This document shows, in pieces, positions 1 to 7,602 of a stretch of 64,000 nucleotides of DNA. The translations under genes were made by a program, and so were the position numbers. The notes beneath the pieces are model-generated. The model made no database searches and was not told the DNA's origin. It saw only the letters and a list, made by a program, of their open reading frames with translations. How positions within the stretch are numbered: the first letter of the stretch is position 1; every line of letters starts with the position of its first letter. The DNA comes from Deltaproteobacteria bacterium (lineage in GTDB: Bacteria; Desulfobacterota; GWC2-55-46): positions 123,384 through 187,383 of the forward strand of contig JACRCL010000031.1 in assembly GCA_016219015.1 (NCBI GenBank). The letters run 5' to 3'.

Positions 1-937
1 CGGGGCCGTTTACGAGCCTGATCTTCTTTTCAGGGTGCTCGCTTATCATCCTCCTCACCTCTTCGGCCGTCCCGTCGGTCGATTTGTCGTCGCAGAATAT
101 TATCTCGGTGCCCTTGCCCATCTCGGGGATCCTGTTTACCGCGTCCTCGATATTGCCTTTCTCGTTCTTGCACGGGACGATGACTGACACGGAGTAGTCC
201 CTGGCTTTCCTATCGGCTATTTTTTTGGCGGCCACGACCTGTATGAAACAGAGGTTCTTTATGAACGGGGCCTTGGCTATGACGTTATTGAAGAGCCATG
301 AGAGCACGGGTATGTTTATCGGCAGGAGTATCTGGTGGTACTTCTTTATGACCTCAAAGCCGGAGATATAGAGGATGTTCTCTATAACCGGGATGTTGAG
401 CCAGTTCTGCGTCGGCTGGGGGACCTTCCAGCCTATCTTCTCGGCAAGCGTTACCAGTGGCTGCCAGAGGTAGTTGTAGTTGATTACTATCAGCCTTGTG
501 TCTTCGGTGGAGAACCTTTTGGCGTTGATGAAGGCCCTTTCAAGGTCGATTATGTCCCCGAGGGAGTAGAATATTATGTAATCAAAGGGCCCTTTGAGGT
601 CTACCGTCTCGGGGTCGGCGGAGATGAACGAGTAGGCGGGGTATTTCTTCGAGGCCAGTTCGGCCATCCTCGGGCAGATATCGACCCCGACGGCCTCAGA
701 GGGGGCTATGCCCGGCAGGAGCTGCCCGAGCTCGCTTCTAAAGATGAGGACCCTTTTGCCGGGCTCGATTATGAACTGCAAGAAAGAGCTGAGCTTGTTG
801 TAGAAGTACCGGTTCCTGTCTATCCACTTCTCCCTTATGTCCGCTATCCGCTCGTACGAGGCGCGGATGAGGGATTTGCGGGCCTCTATCTGCACTGGGG
901 CCCTGCTCTTTACGGGGGAACGGGTCTTGTTGTCCAT
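1..937 (-). CDS. SAM methyltransferase-like / family 2 glycosyltransferase fusion (partial)
   Basis: The gene reads in from the left edge on the minus strand. It starts at the ATG at 935-937 and 312 residues are visible; the C-terminus is outside the window. Residues about 40-200 look like a class I methyltransferase: a strand-loop VLIFRSELGQLLPG (63-76), an acidic strand end GVDIC (84-88) and FDYIIFYSLGDIIDL (118-132). Residues 249 onward begin a GT-A family 2 glycosyltransferase, with SVIVPCKNEKGNIEDAV (251-267) and the nucleotide-sugar acidic motif FCDDKSTDGT (281-290). The order suggests a fused enzyme for surface glycan or glycolipid work. No upstream partner is visible. The methyltransferase assignment is weaker than the glycosyltransferase one because its motif I is not the canonical GxGxG. 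Confidence 0.8.
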   Translation of the reverse strand, partial: MDNKTRSPVKSRAPVQIEARKSLIRASYERIADIREKWIDRNRYFYNKLSSFLQFIIEPGKRVLIFRSELGQLLPGIAPSEAVGVDICPRMAELASKKYPAYSFISADPETVDLKGPFDYIIFYSLGDIIDLERAFINAKRFSTEDTRLIVINYNYLWQPLVTLAEKIGWKVPQPTQNWLNIPVIENILYISGFEVIKKYHQILLPINIPVLSWLFNNVIAKAPFIKNLCFIQVVAAKKIADRKARDYSVSVIVPCKNEKGNIEDAVNRIPEMGKGTEIIFCDDKSTDGTAEEVRRMISEHPEKKIRLVNGP

Positions 938-1206
938 TTAAGGGGGTCTTGAATAAGCCCAAAAGGGTCTGAAGCAAGGGAACAACGGAGGAAAGACAGC
1001 CTCGGAAACGGAGGATGGATTTATCTTCCTCTCAAACGCGCCTCTGCCGGAAAACGGCCATAACCATGCGAAATAAAAGAAAAAGGCAACTACCTTTTTA
1101 CCATAAAACGGGCGTAAGGTCAATCGGAGGTATTTCAGCTTAAGGCATAAAGGTCTTCATCCGATATGTAATACGGGGCTTTTTTAGAAAACTTCAGGAG
1201 GGTCTT

Positions 1207-1338
1207 ATGAGAACAAAAGAGGCGGCTATAAAGAGAAGTCTATATCCCCTTATTTCACTCCTTGCGGCTGGCGGGATACTATTTATCCTGTCAAGGCAAG
1301 GCCTTATATGGGACCTTATCATGAAGGTCCTTCATTAA
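1207..1338 (+). CDS. Small membrane protein, 43 aa
   Basis: This short gene has an AGGAGGG ribosome site at 1196-1202, four bases before the ATG, and encodes 43 residues. A basic N-terminus (MRTKEAAIKRS) precedes one hydrophobic helix, about residues 12-30 (LYPLISLLAAGGILFILS). A positive-inside single-span topology is expected. The TAA stop is also the first three bases of a 276-bp inverted-repeat element. I do not recognise the family. The strong ribosome site and coherent helix support a real gene; no homology could be tested. Confidence 0.5.
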   Translation: MRTKEAAIKRSLYPLISLLAAGGILFILSRQGLIWDLIMKVLH

Positions 1339-1611
1339 GAACGCAATAAATGTCTTTATACTTTGTTGAACACGCACAGCGAGCGCTTCCCCGCTGCTTA
1401 CAGCGGGGGTTAGCGAGCGAATCGAAATCGAAATCCTTATGTGTCGAAGATTCCCCGCAGCTTGCTGCGGGGAGATTCCACTCCTCGGAAAATCCTCGAC
1501 GTACACAAAAAGTACGCCTGCGGTTTTCCTCGTCGTCCGCCTCGTCTAAAGCCATTTCTTGCGTTCTTGTAAAGTTATCACTACGGCATAAAGACATTTA
1601 GTGCGTTCTTA
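1336..1611. repeat. 276-bp element with 24-bp terminal inverted repeats
   Basis: The left end TAAGAACGCAATAAATGTC (1336-1354) is mirrored at 1588-1611 with about one mismatch. Inside is a palindromic unit with two GC hairpins (around 1391-1410 and 1453-1472) that recurs at 35862-35972 and 60419-60535. A single copy of the terminal sequence also follows panB (56575-56602). It encodes nothing recognisable and looks like a MITE-like or extragenic palindromic element. It fills the gap between the small membrane protein and the NAPRTase gene and touches both stop codons. Confidence 0.7.
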
Positions 1612-1622
1612 AAATCGCGTTC

Positions 1623-2780
1623 TTACGCCTCAAGCCCCTTTATCTTATCCAGCACCCTCTGCCTTATATCCTTCGGCCTGGGAAGCTCCGCTACGACCTT
1701 GCCGCCTTCGATAAGGGGCACGAAAAGGCTCTCGAACTCCTTGCCGCACCCGCACCTTTCGGCCTTTGACCCGAGCGGCACTATTTTTCTACTCCCGCAG
1801 CCCCGGCACCTTACCACGTCCTTCGCGCCCGACCACTTGCCCCTCTTTGCGAGCGGCTTGCCTTCCACCTCCATTATGTCCATGGCGAAGTCTACGACGG
1901 GGGCGTTGGAGATGCAGGTGCCCACGCCGAAGGCGTCGGCCACGGGGGAGAGCTCCTTGACCTCTTTTTCGTCGAGCCCGCCGCTTGCGAAGAGCTTTAC
2001 GTCGTGAAAGCCCCGGAGGTCAAGCTCCCACCTCACCTCCTCGAATATCCTGAGGAAGTCCCCCCTGCGGGACGCGGGCGTGTCGAGCCGAACGGCGTCG
2101 AGCCTGCCCCCCATGGCCTCGGCCACCCTTATGGCCTCGAACTTCTCGTCGTTGAAGGTGTCTATCAGCGCCACCCTCTTTATTTTCTTATCGACGGCCT
2201 CGTCATACGCCTTTATGGCCGCTACCGTATCCCCGAGCACGAGTATGAGGGCGTGCGGCATCGTGCCCATGGGGTCCACGTCCAAAAGCTCGGCGCTGAC
2301 TATTACGGCGACCCCGTCGCACCCGCCTATGAATGCCGAGCGCTCTATCATCGGCGCTATGGCCGGGTGCATCCTCCTTGCCCCGAAGCTCACCACCGTC
2401 CTGTCCCCGGCGGCCTTCTTTATCCGAGCCGCCTTTGTCGCCACGCCGGTAGATTCGCATATGAGCCCGAGGAGGGCCGTTTCGAATACGCAGAACTCCT
2501 GGTACATGCCCTCTATCTCCATCACCGGCTCCCAGGGGAGGAAGACCTCGCCCTCCCTGAAGGACCTTATGTTCACGTCCTTGCCTTCCATCAGCCTCGC
2601 CACCTCCTCGATGCCCGCGAGCACCCCCCACGGTATGCCGTTCGGCAGCTTCTTGGCGAAGAACTCGGCCCTGACCCTTTTATCGACGCCCTTTGCCTTG
2701 AGTATCTCGAGCGTCCTTGAAAAGTATACGTCTGTAACCCTTCCGTTTTTTATATCGCGCGGGTCGGCTATATGGAACAT
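1623..2780 (-). CDS. Nicotinate phosphoribosyltransferase, zinc-ribbon form
   Basis: 385 residues. It makes nicotinate mononucleotide from nicotinate and PRPP with ATP hydrolysis, the salvage entry to NAD. It is an archaeal-like short NAPRTase: the barrel carries SFGARRMHPAIAP (about 131-143), with the nicotinate/PRPP-binding arginines, then ALIDTFNDEKFEAIRVA and the phosphate-binding LFASGGLDE. The C-terminus (about 320-355) adds a CxxC...CxC zinc ribbon (CRGCG and CGCG), known in this subfamily. The ATG follows a good GGAGGAG ribosome site. The stop codon lies against the copied TAAGAACGC repeat end. Rhomboid lies just upstream on the same strand, so the two may be co-transcribed. Confidence 0.9.
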   Translation of the reverse strand: MFHIADPRDIKNGRVTDVYFSRTLEILKAKGVDKRVRAEFFAKKLPNGIPWGVLAGIEEVARLMEGKDVNIRSFREGEVFLPWEPVMEIEGMYQEFCVFETALLGLICESTGVATKAARIKKAAGDRTVVSFGARRMHPAIAPMIERSAFIGGCDGVAVIVSAELLDVDPMGTMPHALILVLGDTVAAIKAYDEAVDKKIKRVALIDTFNDEKFEAIRVAEAMGGRLDAVRLDTPASRRGDFLRIFEEVRWELDLRGFHDVKLFASGGLDEKEVKELSPVADAFGVGTCISNAPVVDFAMDIMEVEGKPLAKRGKWSGAKDVVRCRGCGSRKIVPLGSKAERCGCGKEFESLFVPLIEGGKVVAELPRPKDIRQRVLDKIKGLEA

Positions 2781-2807
2781 ATCTCCTCCGTAAGATGTTT
2801 TTTTATA

Positions 2808-3488
2808 TCAGTGCTGGAAGCTGCTTCTACGCCTCTTCGGCCTGAATATCAGCACCGTAAGCGCCCCTGCCACGAAGCCCCCTATGTGGGCGTACCACGC
2901 TATCCCGCCGCCAGCGTCCAACCCCGAGTAAAGGACCTGCATCAGGAACCATAGCCCCAGGAATATTATAGCCGGTATCCGCGCCACGGTGACGAACAGG
3001 AAGAGGAAGACGAGGGTTTTCACCTGCGCCCTCGGGAAGAGCACGAAGTAGGCCCCAAGCACCCCGGCGATGGCCCCGCTCGCGCCGATCATGGGCACTG
3101 TCGAGGAGGGCTCCATGAGTATGTGCGCCAGCGACGCTATCACCCCGGCGAACAGATAAAAGAAAAGGAACTTGAAATGCCCGAACGTGTCCTCGACGTT
3201 ATCCCCGAATATCCATAAAAAGAGCATGTTGCCGCCGAGGTGGACGAGCCCCCCGTGGACGAACATCGCCGTGAGGAGCGTAAAGGGCGGGGGCACTATC
3301 GACCTTGGGGAAATATCGACGAGATGGGCTATCTCGTAGGGGATGGCCGCTGTCCTGTAGATAAACCCCTCGGCGCCGCTGCCGCCGAGCGCAAGCTCGT
3401 ATAAGAATACCAGGACGTTCGTTACTATTATGGCTATCGTGACGTAGGGGTAGGTGCTTGAGGGGATGTCGTCCTTAAGGGGTATCAT
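2808..3488 (-). CDS. Rhomboid-family intramembrane serine protease
   Basis: 226 residues with about six to seven membrane segments. Rhomboids cleave transmembrane proteins within the bilayer using a Ser-His dyad. Both are visible: the nucleophile Ser137 in GASGAIAG and the base His201 in HIGGFVAGAL. The helix-2 signature H83-x3-N87 (HLGGNMLFLWIFG) is also present. Loop L1 has the FTLLTAMFVHGG pattern common in bacterial members. The C-terminus ends in a basic tail (RPKRRRSS). It is 27 bp upstream of the NAPRTase gene on the same strand. Its substrate cannot be inferred. Confidence 0.93.
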   Translation of the reverse strand: MIPLKDDIPSSTYPYVTIAIIVTNVLVFLYELALGGSGAEGFIYRTAAIPYEIAHLVDISPRSIVPPPFTLLTAMFVHGGLVHLGGNMLFLWIFGDNVEDTFGHFKFLFFYLFAGVIASLAHILMEPSSTVPMIGASGAIAGVLGAYFVLFPRAQVKTLVFLFLFVTVARIPAIIFLGLWFLMQVLYSGLDAGGGIAWYAHIGGFVAGALTVLIFRPKRRRSSFQH

Positions 3489-3528
3489 AGTCCGGGACCT
3501 TCTGCCTTACGGACAAGACTTAAGCGCA

Positions 3529-4017
3529 TCACCCGAGATCCGTCTTTTCAGCCGGCGTCATTGGGGGCGCCTCTGAAGGCGCCTTGGGGGGCGCTTCGAG
3601 GAGCGACCTTTCGGTCTGGTAGATGACCTCGAACGCCGTGGTCTTGTCCTTGAATATCAATAGTCTCTTAGCATTGACCTTTATCCTTGTCAAGGTCGGC
3701 GTCATTGACTCCATGGTTATGTAGATGGCGAGCTTCCGGGTCTCGGCCTTTATCTTTATGCTGTTTTTTTTGACCTTCCGCTTGACGACCCTTATCGACA
3801 TCCGCTCAAGCGCGTCCCTGTTGGCGCGGTCCACGTCCTCGATCGCGTAGGTGAGCGTCTTGTAGGCTATGTTCGTGAAGGAGTACGATATCCCGGCCCC
3901 GGCCCCGGTTATAACACCGGGTAAGACCACAGGCAGGAGCGCCACAGGCGCGGCGCACCCGGAGAGGAATAGAAAAAACGGCAGAAGGAACCTTGCAAAA
4001 GGCCTTATCACTCGCAT
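3529..4017 (-). CDS. DUF3568-like lipoprotein
   Basis: 162 residues. A basic and hydrophobic signal is followed by the lipobox LSGC near residue 21, so lipidation and attachment to a periplasm-facing membrane are expected. After a Gly-rich stretch (GVITGAGAGISYSF) comes an alpha/beta domain of about 100 residues with alternating strands (IRVVKRKVKKNSIKIKAE). This fits the DUF3568 family of short lipoproteins, whose role is unknown. The tail is rich in Ala and Pro. It is divergent from nothing obvious and stands alone. Family assignment is from pattern memory only. Confidence 0.7.
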   Translation of the reverse strand: MRVIRPFARFLLPFFLFLSGCAAPVALLPVVLPGVITGAGAGISYSFTNIAYKTLTYAIEDVDRANRDALERMSIRVVKRKVKKNSIKIKAETRKLAIYITMESMTPTLTRIKVNAKRLLIFKDKTTAFEVIYQTERSLLEAPPKAPSEAPPMTPAEKTDLG

Positions 4018-4443
4018 TGATGTATACTTTTGTCCCGCTCATGTTGTCCCGGCTTGGAAAGGAAATATCCTTATTATAGCAGAAAACCGGCCTCTTCTTG
4101 CCGGAGCTTTACAGAAGGCCTTTTTGCGCATTGCCATGCGCTTTCGGGCATAGGGCTCGGCTCCCTACACCTTCCTTCCACCGGGCGAGCCCGCCGAACC
4201 TTCCTCAAAATACGCCTTCCACCCCGCTCGCCCGCCCTTCCCCCAACCCTACGGTCGCTACGCCCTTTGCCCTGTTATTTTGGAAAGATAAAGATTCGAT
4301 ATAACGGGTTCAGGTCTTCCCCCCGTTTGACATGCCATCGATATATGATAGGCTTTAGATAGGCCAAGACCCCGCAATCGTTTTTATGGGCGTTTAGGGT
4401 TATAAGTCCATTTTAACAGGTGCTGAAAATTCAAAATCACAAA
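4018..4443. other. Intergenic, no gene seen
   Basis: About 425 bases separate the DUF3568-like lipoprotein from the thiol peroxidase region. I see no convincing gene. The plus-strand frames here are Arg/Pro-rich chance frames. A TTGACA at 4327-4332 lacks a well-spaced -10 box. Confidence 0.5.
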
Positions 4444-4564
4444 CAGGCTGCTCAAAAAGTCTAAGATGCAAGGAGTCGAGAAATGAGGAGTGCGGCGTAC
4501 TTGTCTCGTACGCCGCAATGATGAATTTTGAAGACGACGCCGCAGATTGGGCTTTTTCAGCCTG
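4444..4564 (+). repeat. CAGGCTGCT inverted-repeat element, copy 1
   Basis: A 121-bp element starting CAGGCTGCTCAAAAAG and ending GGGCTTTTTCAGCCTG. The ends are inverted copies of each other. An internal palindrome GCGGCGTAC...GTACGCCGC lies at its centre. Near-identical copies lie at 7431-7556, 26632-26754 and 48381-48505, with a diverged copy at 19218-19341. It sits directly upstream of tpx and probably contributes the tpx leader. Confidence 0.85.
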
Positions 4565-4586
4565 ATAAATTTTGACAGGAGGACGT

Positions 4587-5108
4587 ATGGAAAGAAAAGG
4601 AGCAATAAAGGTAAAAGGCAACCCCGTGACGCTCGTCGGACCCGCTCTCAAGACAGGCGATGTCGCGCCTGATTTTACGGTCGTGGGCAGGGACTTGAAG
4701 GAGGTAAGCCTGAAGGACTTCGCCCCTCAGGCGAAGCTCATAAGCGTGGCGCTCTCGCTCGACACCCCGGTGTGCGACAGCCAGGCGCGCAAATTCAACG
4801 AGCAGGCCGCCAACCTGCCCGAAGGGATATCCATCATCAATATCACGATGGACCTGCCGTTCGCCATCTCCAGGTTCTGCGAAACGGCGGGGATAGACAG
4901 GATAAAGACATACTCCGATTACAGGTACGCCTCGTTCGGGAACGCCTACGGGGTTCTCATCAAGGAGCTGAGGCTGCTTGCCCGCTCGATATTCCTCATC
5001 GGCTCCGACAACAGGATAAGGTATATCGAGATAGTCCCTGAGGCGACGAAGGACGTGGACTTCAACGCGGCGCTCGAAGCGGCGAACAAGCTCTTTGCCG
5101 GAAGGTAA
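4587..5108 (+). CDS. tpx: Thiol peroxidase (atypical 2-Cys peroxiredoxin)
   Basis: 173 residues. Tpx reduces hydrogen peroxide and alkyl hydroperoxides using thioredoxin. The peroxidatic Cys63 lies in SLDTPVCDSQ and the resolving Cys98 in RFCETAGID, the spacing typical of Tpx. The thioredoxin-fold start GDVAPDFTVVG and the C-terminal ARSIFLIGSDNRIRYIEIV also match. I chose the ATG at 4587 because AGGAGG ends four bases before it; an in-frame TTG 15 bases upstream is less likely. A strong terminator follows. It stands alone and is probably monocistronic. Confidence 0.95.
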   Translation: MERKGAIKVKGNPVTLVGPALKTGDVAPDFTVVGRDLKEVSLKDFAPQAKLISVALSLDTPVCDSQARKFNEQAANLPEGISIINITMDLPFAISRFCETAGIDRIKTYSDYRYASFGNAYGVLIKELRLLARSIFLIGSDNRIRYIEIVPEATKDVDFNAALEAANKLFAGR

Positions 5109-5152
5109 GGAGTATTTGTTCTTAGTATAAAGATTTAACAGGGGATTTTACA

Positions 5153-5184
5153 GGGCGGGGCTTAAAGCCCCGCCCGTTTTTTTT
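5153..5184 (+). terminator. Rho-independent terminator after tpx
   Basis: A GGGCGGGGC / GCCCCGCCC stem with a short TTAAA loop is followed by eight T residues. It lies 45 bases after the tpx stop. Confidence 0.9.
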
Positions 5185-5233
5185 GACCGGGGGCCGAAAA
5201 ACTCAATAAACTCTGATTGATTCAAAACCGCGT

Positions 5234-5347
5234 GTCATTCTGAGCGTGTGAGCCAAAGCCCTGAGCGAAGCGAAGGGGAAGAATCTCGTATTTAGACGAA
5301 TCAGCAGTTACAAGATTCTTCGGTCGCTACAGCTCCCTCAGAATGAC
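5234..5347. repeat. GTCATTCTGAG palindromic repeat, copy 1
   Basis: A 114-bp element beginning GTCATTCTGAG and ending CAGAATGAC, with inner inverted GAAGAATC/AGATTCTTC arms. A second copy of exactly the same length is at 60536-60649 and a half copy starts at 62551. It resembles a widely scattered class of extragenic palindromic repeats. Confidence 0.75.
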
Positions 5348-5400
5348 AAAGAAACATGCGCGACGAGGATAACGCAGCAGATAAACTTTTTGAGCAGCCG

Positions 5401-6237
5401 CTACGGCTTGTAGTACATCAGCTCCCGGGCGTACGGAGCGATTATATCCGTTATCTTCTGAAGCTCCTTGTACTTCAGGGGGACGAAGTTCGCCGCGGCC
5501 TCGGCGTTCTCCTTCAGCTGCTCGACGTTGTCGCACCCGATGGTGGCCGCCACTATGGGCTGGGTAAGCGCGTAGCTGAAGAGGAGCTTTTTCGGGACGT
5601 CTATCATCCCCCTCATGTAGACCTTCATGCCGACGATGCCGATATCCTTGGCGCCGGCGGCGGGGACGATCTCTTCGAGGAAGCACCTGTGCTGCGGCTC
5701 GGCCGGGTTGACGGGTACGAGGACCGTGTCGAAGTCGAACATCTCGATGCACTTTTTCGTTATCAACGGGTCGTGGTGGCCGGTTACGCCTATGAACCTC
5801 GTATACCCTTTGCTTTTAGCCTCGGCGAACGCCTCTATGGCCCCTCCGGGCCCGAAGATCTGTTTAATCTCCTCCTCTGTCCTTACGTCGTGGACCTGCC
5901 AGAGGTCGAGGTGGTCGGTCTTTAAATTATCGAGGGTCTCCTTCAGGTGCTCCTCGGCGCCTTTTTTGTCCCTCGCGTGGGACTTGCTCGCGAGGAAGAC
6001 CTTGTCCCTGCTCCCTTTCAAGGCCGCGCCGTAGTAGGCCTCGCTCCCGGCATAGGCGCGGGCCGTCTCCATGTAGTTTATCCCTAAGTCGAGCGCGGTC
6101 TTTATAAGCTCATCGGCCTCCTTGCCCTTGCCGTAGGTCCTCAGGACCCCTTCCCCTCCGAGCCCGAGGATAGTCACGTCCACGCCGGTCTTTCCCAGCC
6201 GCCTTTTCGGTATTACCGTCTTTTTTTCGATGAACAT
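5401..6237 (-). CDS. Aldo/keto reductase family protein
   Basis: 278 residues, a TIM-barrel NAD(P)H oxidoreductase. The N-terminus RRLGKTGVDVTILGLGGEG is typical. Of the catalytic tetrad, Tyr62, Lys85 (LASKSHAR) and His116 (WQVHDV) are present, but the usual Asp is Glu57 (NYMETARAY). The C-terminus has cofactor-pocket residues in TIGCDNVEQLKEN. Substrate is unknown. The TAG stop is immediately followed by CGGCTGCTCAAAAAG, a solo copy of the end of the CAGGCTGCT repeat. No operon partner is visible. Confidence 0.9.
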   Translation of the reverse strand: MFIEKKTVIPKRRLGKTGVDVTILGLGGEGVLRTYGKGKEADELIKTALDLGINYMETARAYAGSEAYYGAALKGSRDKVFLASKSHARDKKGAEEHLKETLDNLKTDHLDLWQVHDVRTEEEIKQIFGPGGAIEAFAEAKSKGYTRFIGVTGHHDPLITKKCIEMFDFDTVLVPVNPAEPQHRCFLEEIVPAAGAKDIGIVGMKVYMRGMIDVPKKLLFSYALTQPIVAATIGCDNVEQLKENAEAAANFVPLKYKELQKITDIIAPYARELMYYKP

Positions 6238-6377
6238 AAAAGGATTATACCTATTTTTTTCCGTGAGTCCATAATTTTGACCGCTTGGGACTTTATATTA
6301 TTCTTTACGGATGAGCGGTATGACAAAAGGCAGTTTTTGAAAATAACGCCGTTAAATAGTAAAATTATCTTGAGCGC

Positions 6378-7178
6378 ATGAAAGGCTATAAGATAATGAG
6401 AGACAAAAACTACAACCCTGTTATTGCCATGCTCCGGAGGAGGGGCTTCGAGGTGGGGCTATCAAACCCCACGGAGTACCTCTTTTTCCCGCCCGACCTC
6501 GATAGCCATTTCGAGGACGAGCTCTACGAGATGCTCAAGAAATACTCCTTCCGCATATTCATAAGGGACGTGATAAAGAACAGGAAGGCGTTCGGCGCGG
6601 ACGACCTCCTTAAATATTCGACAAGGGAGTGGGTCGAAAGATACATAGATTTTCTTCTTAAAAGGGGCGTGATAGCCGGGATCCCGGACGGGGGTTACAG
6701 GTTGAAGTCTGAGGCGGTCTTCAGCTTCGGCGATACGCTCGAATGGTTCGTGGCGAATGTCTTCGAGAGGGAGTTCTCTTCCCCGGCGCTCTGGGGCGTA
6801 AGGCTTTCCGGGGCGTCGTCCGGAGGGGATTACGACGTCGTGGCGTCGGTGGAGGGCGGGCTCGTCTACGTCGAGGTCAAGTCCTCGCCGCCGAAGAACG
6901 TCGAGGAGGCCGAGGTGGCCGCTTTCATAAAAAGGGCCGAGGCGCTTTCCCCCTCGATGGCGATATTCATCGAGGACACGCGCTTGAGGATGAAGGACAA
7001 GATCGTCCCTTTCTTCGAAGGGCTCCTTGGAGGGAAAGAGGTAAAAAGGCTCGAGGATGAGACCTTCTCGATAGAAGACAGGGTCTTCATAACGAACAGC
7101 AAGCCCGACATAGTGGGCAACCTCGCTTACTGTATCCGGAGACGGCTGCGGAAGAGCTTCTGGCAGGGGCCTATATGA
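6378..7178 (+). CDS. Orphan PD-(D/E)XK nuclease-like protein
   Basis: 266 residues, no family recognised. Residues about 50-115 look like a small helical or winged-helix domain (DDLLKYSTREWVERYIDFLLKRGVI). Residues 120-215 carry a likely restriction-endonuclease-like core: a helix with E122/E130, then D151/D153 in GGDYDVVASVE, then VYVEVKSS with E166 and K168. This D-x12-E-x-K spacing fits active-site motifs II and III. C-terminal residues 215-266 include a basic stretch (RRRLRKS). It could act on DNA in repair or defence. Either Met1 or Met7 could be the start. The last eight bases overlap the convergent 80-aa gene. Confidence 0.65.
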   Translation: MKGYKIMRDKNYNPVIAMLRRRGFEVGLSNPTEYLFFPPDLDSHFEDELYEMLKKYSFRIFIRDVIKNRKAFGADDLLKYSTREWVERYIDFLLKRGVIAGIPDGGYRLKSEAVFSFGDTLEWFVANVFEREFSSPALWGVRLSGASSGGDYDVVASVEGGLVYVEVKSSPPKNVEEAEVAAFIKRAEALSPSMAIFIEDTRLRMKDKIVPFFEGLLGGKEVKRLEDETFSIEDRVFITNSKPDIVGNLAYCIRRRLRKSFWQGPI

Positions 7179-7413
7179 GGCGCTTTTTAGGCCTGAGCCC
7201 CGGCCACTTCTTCCTTTCCTGCAGGGAGGAGATGCGCCCTTCTATTCCGGCGAATATGCTAACGAGGCCCAATGTGGCGGACGGATGCTCCTGAAGCCCC
7301 GGCAGAGGCTTTTCCGCCTCTTTTTTGCCGCAGGCGCAGTCAACGCACCCTTCACATTCCTTCTCGTCTTCGCCCACAAGGTCTATCACTATCACCCGGC
7401 TTTTCGGTCCCAT
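7171..7413 (-). CDS. Small Cys-cluster protein, 80 aa
   Basis: 80 residues with a compact CxxCxxCxC cluster (CEGCVDCAC, about residues 20-28) near an acidic stretch, so a bound Zn or Fe-S site is plausible. The start has a strong AAGGAGGG ribosome site seven bases before ATG, which is the main support for a real gene. The C-terminus is basic (KKWPGLRPKKRLI). It converges on and overlaps the nuclease-like gene by eight bases. Function unknown; no family recognised. Confidence 0.6.
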   Translation of the reverse strand: MGPKSRVIVIDLVGEDEKECEGCVDCACGKKEAEKPLPGLQEHPSATLGLVSIFAGIEGRISSLQERKKWPGLRPKKRLI

Positions 7414-7430
7414 GCCCGTCCCTCCTTTTT

Positions 7431-7556
7431 AGCAGACTGCTGAAAAAGCCCAATCTGCTGTGTCGTCTTCAAAATTCGTCACTGCGGCGTACAAAGTACG
7501 TACGCCTCATTCCTCATTTTTCGACTCCTTGCATCTTAGACTTTTTGAGCAGCCTG
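7431..7556 (-). repeat. CAGGCTGCT inverted-repeat element, copy 2
   Basis: A 126-bp copy in the opposite orientation to copy 1, with the same ends and the same central palindrome around GCGGCGTAC. It lies between the 80-aa Cys-cluster gene and the HAD gene, upstream of the former. Confidence 0.85.
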
Positions 7557-7602
7557 CCTGAATGTAATTTTGAGTTTTACATCAACTTTTCAGGTTTGAA
7601 GG

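Noticed and set aside
335..952. Long plus-strand open frame opposite the methyltransferase/glycosyltransferase gene
   Set aside because: It is a shadow of the minus-strand gene in GC-rich sequence and has Val/Tyr/Pro-rich composition without motifs. The same holds for the other long frames opposite clear genes, such as 23152-24525 and 50617-52335.
1350..1601. Open frames within the 1336-1611 element
   Set aside because: Both strands are open because of palindromic repeat sequence. There is no ribosome site, and pieces recur at other repeat copies.
4327..4354. Promoter for tpx from a TTGACA at 4327
   Set aside because: No -10 hexamer lies at 15-19 bases, and the site is 230 bases from the gene.
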